A DNA stretch of 64,000 nt from Geosiphon pyriformis (lineage: Eukaryota; Glomeromycota; Glomeromycetes; Archaeosporales; Geosiphonaceae). Made by a program: the position numbers and the translations under genes. Positions 44,510 through 55,800 of the stretch are shown here, piece after piece. How positions within the stretch are numbered: the stretch's first letter is position 1; each line of letters starts with the position of its first letter. The stretch spans positions 93,932-157,931 of the forward strand of contig JAAOMT010000387.1 of the NCBI GenBank assembly GCA_016748015.1. Reading direction: 5' to 3'. The notes under the pieces were generated by a model. It was not told the origin of the DNA. It worked only from the letters and a program-made list of their open reading frames with translations, and ran no database searches.

Positions 44510-44640
44510 AGCTACAAAAAGGGAAATGTCTGGAGAAATAACTGGAGAAAGTTGAAGGGGAAAGGGAAAAGGAAGGCTATTTCAGTGATGACTCAATGCT
44601 CTTGTCGTGATCAGGGGATCAACGAAAGAAAGAGTTTTTA

Positions 44641-45926
44641 AAGATTTTTATATAAATAGTTATTTATTATTAGATTAATTATTATTAATAATTTTTATAT
44701 ATATTTTAATTTTAACAAAAAATTAATATTGGTATTTTTAATTTTTTTTGTATTTATATAGTATTAAAATATTTGTTTATTTGGTATATTTTTTATTAAT
44801 AATTTTTTATTTTTTATTTTATTAGATATTTGTAATTTGTAATAATATTAAATTATTGTTAAATATTTTAGTTTATATATTGTATAATTTTATTTTAATT
44901 TATTAAAACTTTTATTAATATAAGTAATTATATATATTTTTATTATTATTTTATTAAAATAAAATAAAATAATATTAAGTTTTATTTTAAAAACATCCAT
45001 AATTATAGTTAAAATTTAAATAAATTAGTATAAAAGCTTTAATAAATTTTTGTTTAAAATAATTAAAAGCTTTTTATTATTGTTTTGTTTATTTGTAGTT
45101 AATGTTTTTTTTAATCTTTTAAAAACTTGTTGTAAATATTATAAATAATCTGTAAATATAAAAAAGAAAACATTTATATTATTTAAATAAACAATATAGA
45201 TTATTATATAAAACAAAAAAGAGCTGTGTTTACAATCAAAAAAAAATCAAATATTGTAATTAATACTGTTTAACTGTTTTTACAGTTAAGAAGATTTGAA
45301 TACTAATGCTATTAAAAACTATAAAAAAAATTGCTTTTTTCTTAACAAAAAAACTTTAAGTTTGCATTAATAAATATTATTTTTAATATACAATTCTTTA
45401 ACGAATTTTATTTTTTAATATTTCTTTGTTACATAAATATTAAAAATAACAGATATTTTAAAAATTATTACATCATTTTCGTAAGTTAGAATCTGTCATT
45501 TTATTAAATTTACTATTTGCGTTAGATTATTAATTTGAATTTATGAATATATTGTTATGTAAAATTAGTTTTTGTTGTTTTTAATACCAACGCATTTTAA
45601 AATTTTCAACTTTTTTTTTTACCATTTCCATACTGGTTTTTTCTTCAAACTGCTAAGAATCTTATTTTAACACTTATTTTCTCTTTAAAATATAAATTCT
45701 TACGCATTTAATTGGCTAGAAAAGTTGTAAAATTTATTTTAATCATGGATTTGAAATTTAGAAACTAAAATCTCGCAGAATAGCAATATTTCATTTTCCA
45801 CAAAGATGGTCAATTAAAATTTCATAATGAAAATTTGGATGGTTGAAGTGAAATTATTTTTAGGGAGACACTTGTCTCCTTGCATTTTATCCCTTTGTAA
45901 GTTATTTTTTCTCGTCTTGTTCCTTC
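44641..45926. other. AT-rich block, then RBM34 downstream region
   Basis: From 44,641 to about 45,650 the DNA is almost only A and T, without an ORF of note or a recognisable repeat. From 45,650 to 45,926 composition returns towards normal; this part lies downstream of the RBM34 stop and probably holds its 3' UTR. I see no RNA gene. Confidence 0.5.
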
Positions 45927-47809
45927 TCATTTTTTTTGGCTTGCTTTCCAGGCTCGAGTCCTTGCACGAATTCTGGGCCTTTTTAGGTTTTTAACAGCGT
46001 GTGCACCTTCCATTATGCCTTTTTGGGCTTTTGGATCTCCTTTACGTATTTTTACTCCACTCTGTGAAGGATGAGTGCTCTGTTTCGGATTGGCATATCT
46101 CGTAACGCGAATTTTGCGATCACCCATTTTAGTTTCATGAAGTTTAAGAGCAAGTCCAACAGAAGCTCGTTCCTAAAAGGCTCAATTTGGTGTTATTATA
46201 GTGATTGAAAAGAATTGTCGTCTAAATACATAATATTTTACCTTGAATTGAACATATGCGAATCCTTTACCAATGTTCGTTTTTTTATCTCTAACAATTC
46301 GAACACATTCAATATCTCCACAGTTTTTAAAATGCTTCCATAACTCTTCTTCTTGGGCGTCAAAAGATAGAGCCCCAATAAAAATTGTCCTCTTTCTATC
46401 GTAGCTCTATTAGACATCAAATTTATGAAATTTATCTATGAGAAAAACCAAAACGTTCAAGAAGTGAAATCTACCTTTGACCCTAAAACTGAATCCACAC
46501 GCAAGTGTTTGCTAAGAAAAATTTGAGCATTCATGGATAATGCCTTGACAGCTGACGCTTTCTCTCTGAAAACTATGTATCCATTCAAGATATCACGCTC
46601 TGCATGCAATTTACCCAATTTAAAGGCAACTTTTCGTGGTAATGGTTCAGAAAAAGCCTTAAGTATAAAGAACAATTTATTTATTTGGTTCAATAGTGAG
46701 AATCATATTAAAAGTTATGCTTTGAAACTTACTATGGATCGGAAGCGAATACTATCGATATGGCCAAATTGGGAGAATTTTTTTTTGAGAAACTTATAGT
46801 CGACCTAGATAATTACCAAATCTCTAAAATCTAATCGATTTGAATTCATATAAAATCGAATATGAAGCAAATATATCTTGATATTTACCTTGCTAATTAC
46901 AGACACGGGTAAATTCCCAACAAAAACGGTTCTCTCTAAACGTTCATCGTCCTCAAAGTTCCTCTGCGATTCATTAGAATCAACCTTCATATCTTTTGGT
47001 TCAAATTCTGTTGCGTTGGGTTGATCATTTCGCATTTCATTGTACTTTTCCTTAGTATTAATCGAGTCATTTTCTGTGCTCGATTCTTCATCATTTTGCT
47101 CGATATAATTTTCCCGTAAACTCTTCTTGACTACCTTTGTCTCAGAAACTTTGAGTTTTTTTTCAAGTCCATTAGTTAGGGGCTTTGAAAGTTTACGCTT
47201 TAGATATTTTTTCTGCTCTTTGTGACTTTTGGTTTCATCAGCCTCTGAAGCTGTTGAACCTGACTTAATTCATACCAAGAGTTAGCAATAATTGGCAATA
47301 TAAAAATCAAATCTTTCACAATTGCTTGGATATGAAATGAAGGGATGTTTAGTTTAGATTATCTCTGAATATTAATACCTTCAAATAGGAATTGATTTGC
47401 GATTTAGCCAATTTCGTTTCATATTTTTCTTCAATTGAAGAGATTGATTTCTTTCCTTGTGATTTCATTTTCGTGTGTGGACTCGCTGATATTGGACCAC
47501 TTGATACATTATTTATGTTTTTTCTAATATCCTCATTAATTTTCAGCTCAGTTTTTTCTACAAGAGCAGGTTGACTCGATATTTCCTTTAAGTTTATTGG
47601 GGGCAACTTGGAGGGACCAGCCTAATTACGTAGGTAAAACACCCAAAGCGGTAAGAGTTTTCGCAAAATTACTTTTTTTTTTATCAAAGCAAAGCTATTC
47701 TAATTTTTAAACATACACTATTCTTGAACAAAGCATCAAGTTCGCTATCGACAAATTTTTTCTTGCCAATGAGTGTTTGACATAAAATTCCTTGGACATA
47801 GTCGTTCAT
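45927..47809 (-). CDS. nop12: Nucleolar RNA-binding protein, Rbm34/Nop12 family (7 exons, 458 aa)
   Basis: Exons (minus): 47,717-47,809, 47,379-47,621, 46,889-47,263, 46,733-46,804, 46,475-46,657, 46,242-46,406 and 45,927-46,172. All splice sites are GT-AG and all six introns fall between codons. The N-terminus has the family's [16 protein letters not shown] block, then Lys/Glu-rich disorder. RRM1 runs from [10 protein letters not shown] through [14 protein letters not shown] to [15 protein letters not shown], with the linker exon [19 protein letters not shown] that is typical of this family. RRM2 has [18 protein letters not shown] and KGFAYVQFK. The C-terminus is basic ([17 protein letters not shown]). 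Yeast Nop12 acts in pre-25S rRNA processing in the nucleolus; the same role is inferred. The ATG at 47,807-47,809 opens the first exon and is the only candidate. The gene is divergent from the Sds3-like gene. Confidence 0.93.
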
Positions 47810-48105
47810 TTTCGTCGTTAAACTTGGGTTTTAAAATTTTCAAGGCCAAATCTAGTATATAACAAATTTGACTTGATTTGACGATTCATGATTTTTTTGG
47901 CCAGAATTGACGTCACATAAGTTTATTATTGTTCCCTGGTAACTGTTAGCTTTCCACTAATACGCACACACTCCTTTTCTTCTTTACACTTCTACAACTC
48001 CTTTTCTCCGCTAGAACCTCTTTCACGTGTTATAAATAAAAATTTTCTTTCTTCTGTTTTCTTTCGGCAATTTTTCTTTTTTGTTTAGCCATTACCTTTA
48101 GCTAG
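47810..48105. promoter_or_regulatory. Shared intergenic region of the divergent nop12 and sds3 genes
   Basis: Only 296 bp separate the two start codons, so both promoters and 5' UTRs must lie here. The part near the Sds3-like gene is pyrimidine-rich (CTTTTCTTCTTTACACTTC; TTTTCTTTCTTCTGTTTTC), as often seen upstream of fungal starts. No clear TATA box can be fixed. Confidence 0.5.
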
Positions 48106-50666
48106 ATGCTCAGACCTATGCCGCCATCGAGTCGCTCTTTAGAAAAGAAACTTGACAAGCAACCAGAGAGTCAAAACTTATTTTTGTCAGGAATGGCGAC
48201 CGGTTTTTCAGAAAACGAGACCGTACCTGTTACGGAAAAGCAAAAAGGAAAAGACATTGAAATGGGAGTGGCAGAGGCAAGCTCTTCAGAAAAGAAAGAG
48301 AGTTACAAGAACGAACAGAACGGTCACCCGAAACCCCAAGTTCTTAAGAGTGGAAGAAGAGTGGGTGAGGGGGAAGTCAAGAGTGAACCTAATGGTACTT
48401 CTAAATCGGTCACCAATTCAATAAGGAGCAATGAGACCCTTCATTTAGATAGTAAAGGTTCGGAACAAGTTAACGGCAATAAATTTCACCCAGCTCCCAA
48501 TAATGTTTCCGAACCCACAAGTGATTCAAAAGGTTCTACTACAATGATACCCGAAGTCGGGTCCAAAGCACCCGAAATACCTTTTAGTGGTCGAACAACC
48601 GAAGAATTGGAACCTCACCCCCAAATAATCGAAGAGGTGAAAACGGGGAAGCGTAAAAGAACAAATTCTATGGATCAATTAGATAACCCCGTAGATGAAA
48701 TTAAACCAAGAGATGATACGGGACATGATGAGGATAACATACTTGCAGATGACGAAGCAGAAGGTAAGATCGCTTGAAAATTAGACAAGAGTTATTTTAG
48801 TGGAATAGCGTGCATGATGTGATTTACAAATTCAGACCTTAATTTGGAATGTCAGAAGGTGGTCAATCTTGCGGGAGTTTTCAAATACGAATATCTTGGC
48901 GGATTTCGGTAGAAGTTCAACCAACATCGAATGAAATTGTGTGTTTGTGCGTTTCTTAGATAATTGTTTTGATTTCGATCCTCGAGCCCCAGTAATAAGA
49001 TAGTTGGATAATAAAAGTATTGGGTTACACAAAGAGTCGTACAAAGTTTTCAGATATGTACCTTTTTCATTTTCTTCGATCCGCTTACAGCAGAAGCGGG
49101 CCCTAGTGACACTTCAAGGCGTAGAGGTGGCGGTGACCCAAGAGCTGCCCAGGATTATCGTTGCATTGAAGAAAAATTCGAACAATTAATGACGCGGTGA
49201 GATGTTGTTTCCGGAGTTTTTTTAAAGTTACAATATCCTTCAAGTGGCTTAACCCATGCTAGTGTGGACTTTCATAGGCACTGGGAAGAAAAATTTCGGG
49301 AGCTAGAAAATGAAAAAAATTTAATTGAACAAGGTGCGTCAATTTCATAAAAGTTTCTATAAATCTCGATTTACACATTTTATTTGTTATTGGTGATCTT
49401 GTGACGCGATGCATAATTACAATTTTGGAATTGTGGACGCTGAACAGTTAGCTTGGCTGGGCAATTAAAAATTTCCTTCGCAGATAATATTATGTTGATT
49501 TCAGCCAATTAATATTTTACAATAATTGCAGTAATGCTGCTTCGGCAAAAAGATTTTTTGGGCCGAAAATTTTGTGGGTAAACTGTTCAGCCGCCACCCC
49601 TAATAATAATATATTTTAAGGATGTTACTGAATATCAATTCTATTTTATAATTACCATCTCTTAAAAAAAAGGTTCCCACATTGGATTTCTTTCGGGCCT
49701 AGACGAAATTACCCGACGCCGTAAACACCGGGACAACATAGCCATGGCCCGGAAAAGTAATCATAATAAAAGCGCGGATGAGCAACTTAATTTGACACAA
49801 CATAGAGCAAATTGTGAACTTATGGTAGTTAGTCTTTTATAATAAGGCGTCATTCATTTAGAAATTCAAAAGATTTAATTTTTTGTATCCCAGTCCCGAA
49901 AAGTTGAGTGGCGAAAAGGAAGATTTGCTGAAATCAACAGTCGACGGTGGAAACTGCAAGAAGATAAGAAAAATTTGGATAATTATGCTCGAGTAGGTCA
50001 GTAAGATTGTAATTGAATTTTCCGAATTCAGATGATCCTAAAATTATTTTACAATTAAGTTAATCTCTAATGTAGCAGTATATACACTGCCTGATCGGAG
50101 TGAAATCATCCGTGATAGAAATATGCGGGTGATAAATGTTCAGGAATTAGCTGCTGTGCAAGAAGAACATGGGTTTCCAGCAGATATCCTTTTTTCCCCT
50201 ATCCAAAATTACTTATTACAGAATTGAAGATTTTAAAAATTACATCTTATTGCTTAACTTCATCTTACCGCCCTTCCTAGAACCAACACCACAAGAAGAT
50301 ATCGAATCAGATTTAATTCAAATGGGGGTAAATAAATTAAGTTTTCCTTTGACTCCCATAGCTCAATTGTAATTAATATGGATCCTATTCTAATTTTGTA
50401 AATGATAGATCACGATAGACGAAGATGTGTCAGGTTAGCAAGATGACGAATAAAATAAGTATCAGATTAGGTCTTAAATATATTAATCGATTCCCGTGAT
50501 TACATCATCACATCAATAATAGCAGAAGGGGAAACACCTTCATCGTTATCACCTCAAATAAAACCACTTTCTGGTGCGAGCAATTCTGCAGAAGAAAGCG
50601 AAACCATCAGCAACAATTTCCGTAACACCCCCAACAACGATAATAGCAATAATAATGTTAATAACA

Positions 50667-50715
<49 letters not shown>

Positions 50716-51058
50716 CCAATATACATCACAACTGGAAATAAGTATCGATGGAGATCGGTTTTGGTTTTTGGGGCGGTGGTTTAACAGAGGTGACTCAGTT
50801 CTCATAAGTGATTCCACATCCGGTCGTTACACTGCTAAATTTATCATGGGAACAAAGCACGAGGTAGAGTGGGTTTTAATTAGTGTGAAATAATAAATCA
50901 AATTGGACGTTGTTCTTCAAGTTATCAACTTATCAAAATAGTTGAACAAATTCTTATTTGCTTAGGTTATAATACAGAGAATGGATGGTTCTAAAACTAG
51001 ACTGCAAGTCAGCCAATTAAAAGAAGGCCGATATCAGATGCACCTCAAAGAATCGTAG
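48106..51058 (+). CDS. sds3: Sds3-like subunit of the Sin3/Rpd3 histone deacetylase complex (10 exons, 577 aa)
   Basis: Exons: 48,106-48,763, 49,091-49,196, 49,245-49,333, 49,673-49,824, 49,894-49,996, 50,076-50,183, 50,269-50,327, 50,409-50,433, 50,523-50,863 and 50,966-51,058. Phases agree throughout. The first 220 residues are disordered, Ser/Glu/Lys-rich. Next is a helical region (DYRCIEEKFEQLMTRGL, FHRHWEEKFRELENEKNLIEQG, GLDEITRRRKHRDN) like the Sds3/BRMS1 coiled coil that binds Sin3. A poly-Asn run follows, then a C-terminal module: IDGDRFWFLGRWFNRGDSV ... RMDGSKTRLQVSQLKEGRYQM. That module matches the SDS3 C-terminal pattern (acidic-Gly, RW[YF], L.QL..G). Intron 6 (50,184-50,268) looks U12-type. 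Three acceptors are tandem NAGCAG. The start is the first ATG after a pyrimidine-rich leader. The family assignment is by my recognition of the pattern. Confidence 0.8.
50184..50268 (+). other. Candidate U12-type AT-AC intron in the Sds3-like gene
   Basis: The 5' end is ATATCCTTTT, which fits the U12 donor consensus. The sequence TTGCTTAACT at 50,250-50,259 matches the U12 branch consensus TTCCTTAACT at nine of ten places, with the branch A about 11 nt before the terminal AC (CATCTTAC). The 85-nt intron is phase 1, and splicing it keeps the frame (Pro-Ala-Ala-Pro-Phe-Leu). No GT donor in the neighbourhood gives an open frame. An AG twelve bases further (CTTCCTAG, ending 50,280) is also in frame and is the alternative acceptor. 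Confidence 0.7.
50655..50714 (+). repeat. AAT microsatellite coding poly-Asn in sds3
   Basis: About seventeen AAT triplets, preceded by interrupted AAT/AAC codons from 50,636, encode an Asn run in exon 9. The reading frame is kept. On the opposite strand it gives a spurious poly-Leu ORF. Confidence 0.85.
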
Positions 51059-52689
51059 TAATTACAGAGGACCTTTTGTCATAAGTGTAGTAAAATGATG
51101 TGAGAACTGTCAAAAAATTAGTAATACTCATTTGGTTGCAGCCGCAATCCCAACATTGATGGAAATTCAAATGTTATTTTCTCTCAATTAGTCATAATGC
51201 CTTTTTAATCATTATATAGATTATATTACTGTTCTTTTTTATACACCAACACACATTAACCGCCTACCCTAAGTATTTTTCTCTATATTCCTTTTTCCAT
51301 TACTATGTGAAAATTTGTATAATTGATATCTTGTACATTTTCAAGAATTCCAAGTGCCGAGATAAGCATGCTATAAAAAATATTACAATTTGGACGGGCT
51401 ATCATGTTTCCCGCTCGCGTTACGGTGTTTGGATTTTATGATCTCATCCTCTTATGTACTGGTGAAAGCATCACGATCTCTCAAAAAGAATAGAAATCCA
51501 ATCATACCAATGTGTTTGGCCAAAAATTTCTCCTAAATACAAATTCGTTAATATGCGTCTTTCCTTTCCACGTTTTACAGTTCATGCAACTAATTCTTGT
51601 GGGGAAACTGGATGGTTAGTCAATAAAATACAACAAATTTTTCTGGCTCAAAGCCGGTGAAGGTTTGATCCTCTATTAAGGCTCATGCAGGAATTAATGG
51701 TCTGCATGTAATAATTCAAATAACTTGGAATGTGGCGCAATTCTTGTTAAATAATTACTGAATGAAAAGAGATGGAATTTCAAGATTTCATTTTATGAAA
51801 CTGCTTTCAGAAGAATTTTACAATTGTTCTTAAAACACCTTTTTAAAATCTTAATTTCATTTAAAAATAAACTAATAGACAGAAGCCCTATAAACGATAT
51901 GAATTTCTTTGTTTTTTCTGTCTTACCATCTAATAACAAATCGAAGTTAAAGTTAGTATGGATTAGTTTTGTTAACTTACAATTAAGATAAATCCAATTG
52001 TCACTATTGTTATATTCTAATCACTCATAATTAGAGCAAAGGCATTTTGTACTAGGAATATTTGATAAATTCCTTAATAATTTCATAATTTTATTAAATT
52101 TGTTGAAGTATTGAAATGGAATTCTTTCAAGAAATTCAGCTGGTTTAAAATAAAATTTCAAATAATTTAATTGCAAATCTTTGAAATAGAAACAATATAT
52201 CAAAATTTGTTGATTTATTAAAATTAAAGTTTTATCCATTTTTAATTTTTTGGCCACTGTTTGTATTTTTACTAGTATTTTTTTACATTGCATGTTTTAT
52301 TAAAATTCAATGTGCAATATTCAAAATATAAAACAAAAATAAACAATATTAATAATGTTAAAATATAAAATATTTTAAAAACAAATATTGTTATATTTTA
52401 CTATATAAAATAAATAAAAAATAATGTTTGTATATTTTTTAATCTTTATTTAATTTTTTGTTAAATAAAAAATTATTGTAATAATTAAAATTAATATTTT
52501 TAATTACAAAACAAATAGATTTCTAATTTAAAAAATATTTGTTATAAACTTTTAAAAATGTATTTTTTTTAAATAATTAATTATTATAAAATTATTATTA
52601 ATTGTATGTAATAAGTAATAATTAAATTATATTTATAAAATTAATAATAAAAAAAATAATTATTATTATTTTTATTTTTTTTTTATTGT
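51059..52689. other. Intergenic DNA between sds3 and LINE-D
   Basis: The first 200 bp probably contain the Sds3 3' UTR (AATAATAA-like and T-rich runs). 51,380-51,700 has higher GC but no ORF, tRNA cloverleaf or repeat that I can recognise. From about 52,300 on it is nearly pure A/T and abuts the LINE-D 3' end. Confidence 0.5.
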
Positions 52690-52803
52690 TTAATGAGTGA
52701 GGTCCAAACATTATCTAGTACAATAAATCATAAAAGATTTAAACTAGGCATAAATCATGCATTTTCTACACGTAACCAGCCACTCAGGCCAATCAGAACT
52801 ACA

Positions 52804-55800
52804 TTAAGCATTTATAATAACTGACACAGAATCCCCAATACCCAAAAAAAATAAACAAGACACACAAAAGCCAAAGCTAATGCCAAAAGCCTCTGTAATA
52901 CCCAATATTTTTATCACTCTTGCAGAGAATAATGAAGAAAAACCATGCATTAGACCAGAAACAAAGCCATCTCTAGGAATCAAGCCATGTTTCTCCATTA
53001 AAGCACGGTGACTTACACGAACTAGCCAAATCTCATCCCTAAAAACAAAACAAAAATTTCACACAAATTTCACCACCCTTTAACAAGCAATCTTCGAGTC
53101 CCCAAAAACTGAAACTGCTTTCTGAAAACAAAGTTTGAATATAAAGTCCTTACAAAACGCCATACACAACAAAGTGTCAGAAACGCAAGAGAGCATAAGC
53201 TGTATAAGTTGTGATAATGACCAGGGTAAACTGAAGAGTGCTCCCTATATAGTCGCATGCATGTTCAACAGCTGGACGTGGATAGCAGTATCAGAACCAC
53301 AAGAGAAAACATGATTGGAAACTTCAACTTCACCACAATACAAGCATAAAATGCTGGAATAAAATCTACTATAAAGGCACTTGCAGACAGCAACAGACAG
53401 TCAATAATGTAGAGCCTTTATAAAATAAGTACAAGCACCAGCAGAACATTTATCAGTGGAACCAGCAGCCATATGCATATCAGAATGCCACACGAGAGAA
53501 GACCTACGCCAGTCAACATTGCCATGCAAACTGGTAACCAAGACCCTAAAACCAGAACCAATCACCCATTGAGCACAATAAACACTATAGAAAATATCAC
53601 AAACAAAATGTCTAGAATTCCCAGAAACAACCACACTATCTGCCAAAATATAGCATGTATTCACATGCAAAGGAAGAGAATGTTTAGACATAGTAGCAGC
53701 TATAACAAGAGCATCCACACACTTATTACTTACAACACCAGAATGTCCTTTAACTTTAAACCAACAGATGTTCAGATTTTTATTATGAATCAAGTTGTAA
53801 ATGTAATGGTGTTCTAACCAGCATCGATTTTGAAAGTCCGGAACCACCAAACCCAGCTCAGATTTGCATGCATCCAAAGCCACCTGACTGTTAGAGAACA
53901 AATGAACAGAACTAGAGGGGGGAACACACTCAAGAGCCAGAACAATAGCCTGCAACTCCACCATAGTAGAAGACACCAAACCAGAGACTTCAATACCCAA
54001 ACCCAAACCAACACCATCAAAAAAAACAGCAGCACCAGCCTGCATGCCAACAGTACTCAAACCAGCCAAAGAACCATCAGTATAAACCGAAATACTATTA
54101 GTACTGACACCAAGCAGATGATTGTAAATTGTAACAAATTCAATCAAATCCAAGACATTTCGCAGGGCAACTCCACCAACAGCAGAAGATGTGACAGAAA
54201 CAGGAACCACCATGTTGATAAAAAAAACTGAAAGATCAAACCAGACAGGAACTGGCCCACATAAGTCCAACTACTTCCAACGTTTAAAAGTTGCCCAAGT
54301 AAAAGCAGTCCCATTGTGGTCCCGAAGTTGGTCCACAAAAGCAACACCATAATGCTGAAAAGACAGAAAACATCTGACAAATCTAAACTCACCAAGAACA
54401 GATACCATAAAGGTCTCTTTCCAAAAACGAAAAGCATTGGCTCTAATGCCATTCAGAGAAAGATTATAATCATGAAATATACAAACCAAGTCTGCCAAAA
54501 AATTATCAGAAGCACCAACACCAATATGAGCAGAAGAACTCAAGAGATGGATTGGACACCAACACAAAACTTGTAAGTTATGAGATCTGTGAGCAAACAA
54601 ACGACCCAAAATACCAACCAAATTCGCAAAACAAACAACAGATGCCACTTTGTGTTCAGCCTGAATTTGTTCAAAAGTCTTCAAGCCATACAAAGAGGGG
54701 TGATGCAATGCATCATTGGAAAAATCCAAAAACAGACCAGATTTCAATTTCAAACTTTTGCAAATTATAGTATCCCATTTGTTGTACACACTAGAAGGAA
54801 CAAAGCTGAACTAAGTTCTGTAATTCACAATAGGGTGGAGAACTGAAGACACCAAATACGAAAATTGTTTATCAGAGATGGCTTTCTTTAACACAAGATT
54901 AGCAAAAAACTTGATGTCCGAATAAGCTTTAGCAAGACTGGGTTTAGAAAGACCCTCAGTAAACAAAAAGATACCCAAATATTGATGAGGTTCCACCTTT
55001 TTGGCCACAGATATAGGTGTCCCACTTATCAAAAGAGAGGAATTCGTGATCCAGCAGTTGATAGGAATGGCTATGGTTTTATCATTGTTAATTGAAATGT
55101 CATTAAGCCTGAAAAATTTGCTAGCAACATCTAAAATGTGTTGTGTCATCGTCTGACTACTACCAATCCAGATCGTATTATCCACAAAAGCACCAGCAGC
55201 AAGAAATGAAATTAACCCAGCTTGAGATTTTATATGACCAGTCCTAGAAATGAAATGAAAATTCAACCTATACCCACATATACTCTCCTGTCTCTTAACC
55301 TCACACAAAAGAGAATCATAAAATATCTGCCAAAGGAGAGATGAGAAAACCTCCTCTTGGTCCAAGCCATTATGCACATAATAACCACTTGTTAACCCAA
55401 AATTGGTCATAACCCAGTTGGTACGACCATCATAAATACCCCCAAAAAATTGAATAAACTTGCTACACATTTTGATCCTAACCAGACTATTCTTAAGATG
55501 TTCTCAACCAACAGAATCATAAGCCTTTTACATGTCCTGTAAAACCAGCCAGAGCTCCCAGTTCTTTTCTATAGTGTCTTTGATCATTAAACCAACTGCA
55601 AAAATGGGGGACTGAATTGTAGTACCCTTTAAAACTAAAAAATTGTTACCATAAAGAACGTCGTACTTGTTGCATGCCAATGAGATTCTGTCAGAAAAAA
55701 TTTTGGAGAGAATCTTGTAAGCCATCTTAATCAGAACTATAGGACGAGTATTAGTGAACACGCCTTCCCATTTATAAGGCTTAGGAATCATCGAAACCCA

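Larger units (their letters stand above)
37745..44640 (-). mobile_element. LINE-C, full-length non-LTR retrotransposon, uninterrupted
   Basis: This is the best reference copy in the window. Reading leftward: 5' UTR (about 44,510-44,640), ORF1 (44,509-42,554), ORF2 (42,557-37,869), 3' UTR beginning TAAGCACTTATA and ending near GTTTGGACTTCACTCGTTAAA at 37,755. Both ORFs stay in a single frame with only nonsense codons. The ORFs overlap in ATGA. AP-endonuclease and RNase H active sites are intact; RT carries AFVDN. The presence of APE, RT and RNase H fits the I/Tad-like groups of LINEs; I did not resolve the clade. Confidence 0.94.

Noticed and set aside
50269-50280. Intron 6 of sds3 ending at the AG at 50,280 (AT-AG)
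   Set aside because: Not excluded, but the branch-like motif is about 11 nt from AC and 23 nt from AG; the U12 spacing favours AC. Kept as the alternative.
50554-50817. Open frame with a long poly-Leu run on the minus strand
   Set aside because: It is the reverse complement of the poly-Asn (AAT) repeat of sds3 exon 9; the plus-strand exons are spliced in a consistent frame.
51380-51700. Possible tRNA or small RNA between sds3 and LINE-D
   Set aside because: GC is higher and a GGTTTGATCC-like stretch occurs, but I could not pair acceptor, D and anticodon arms.
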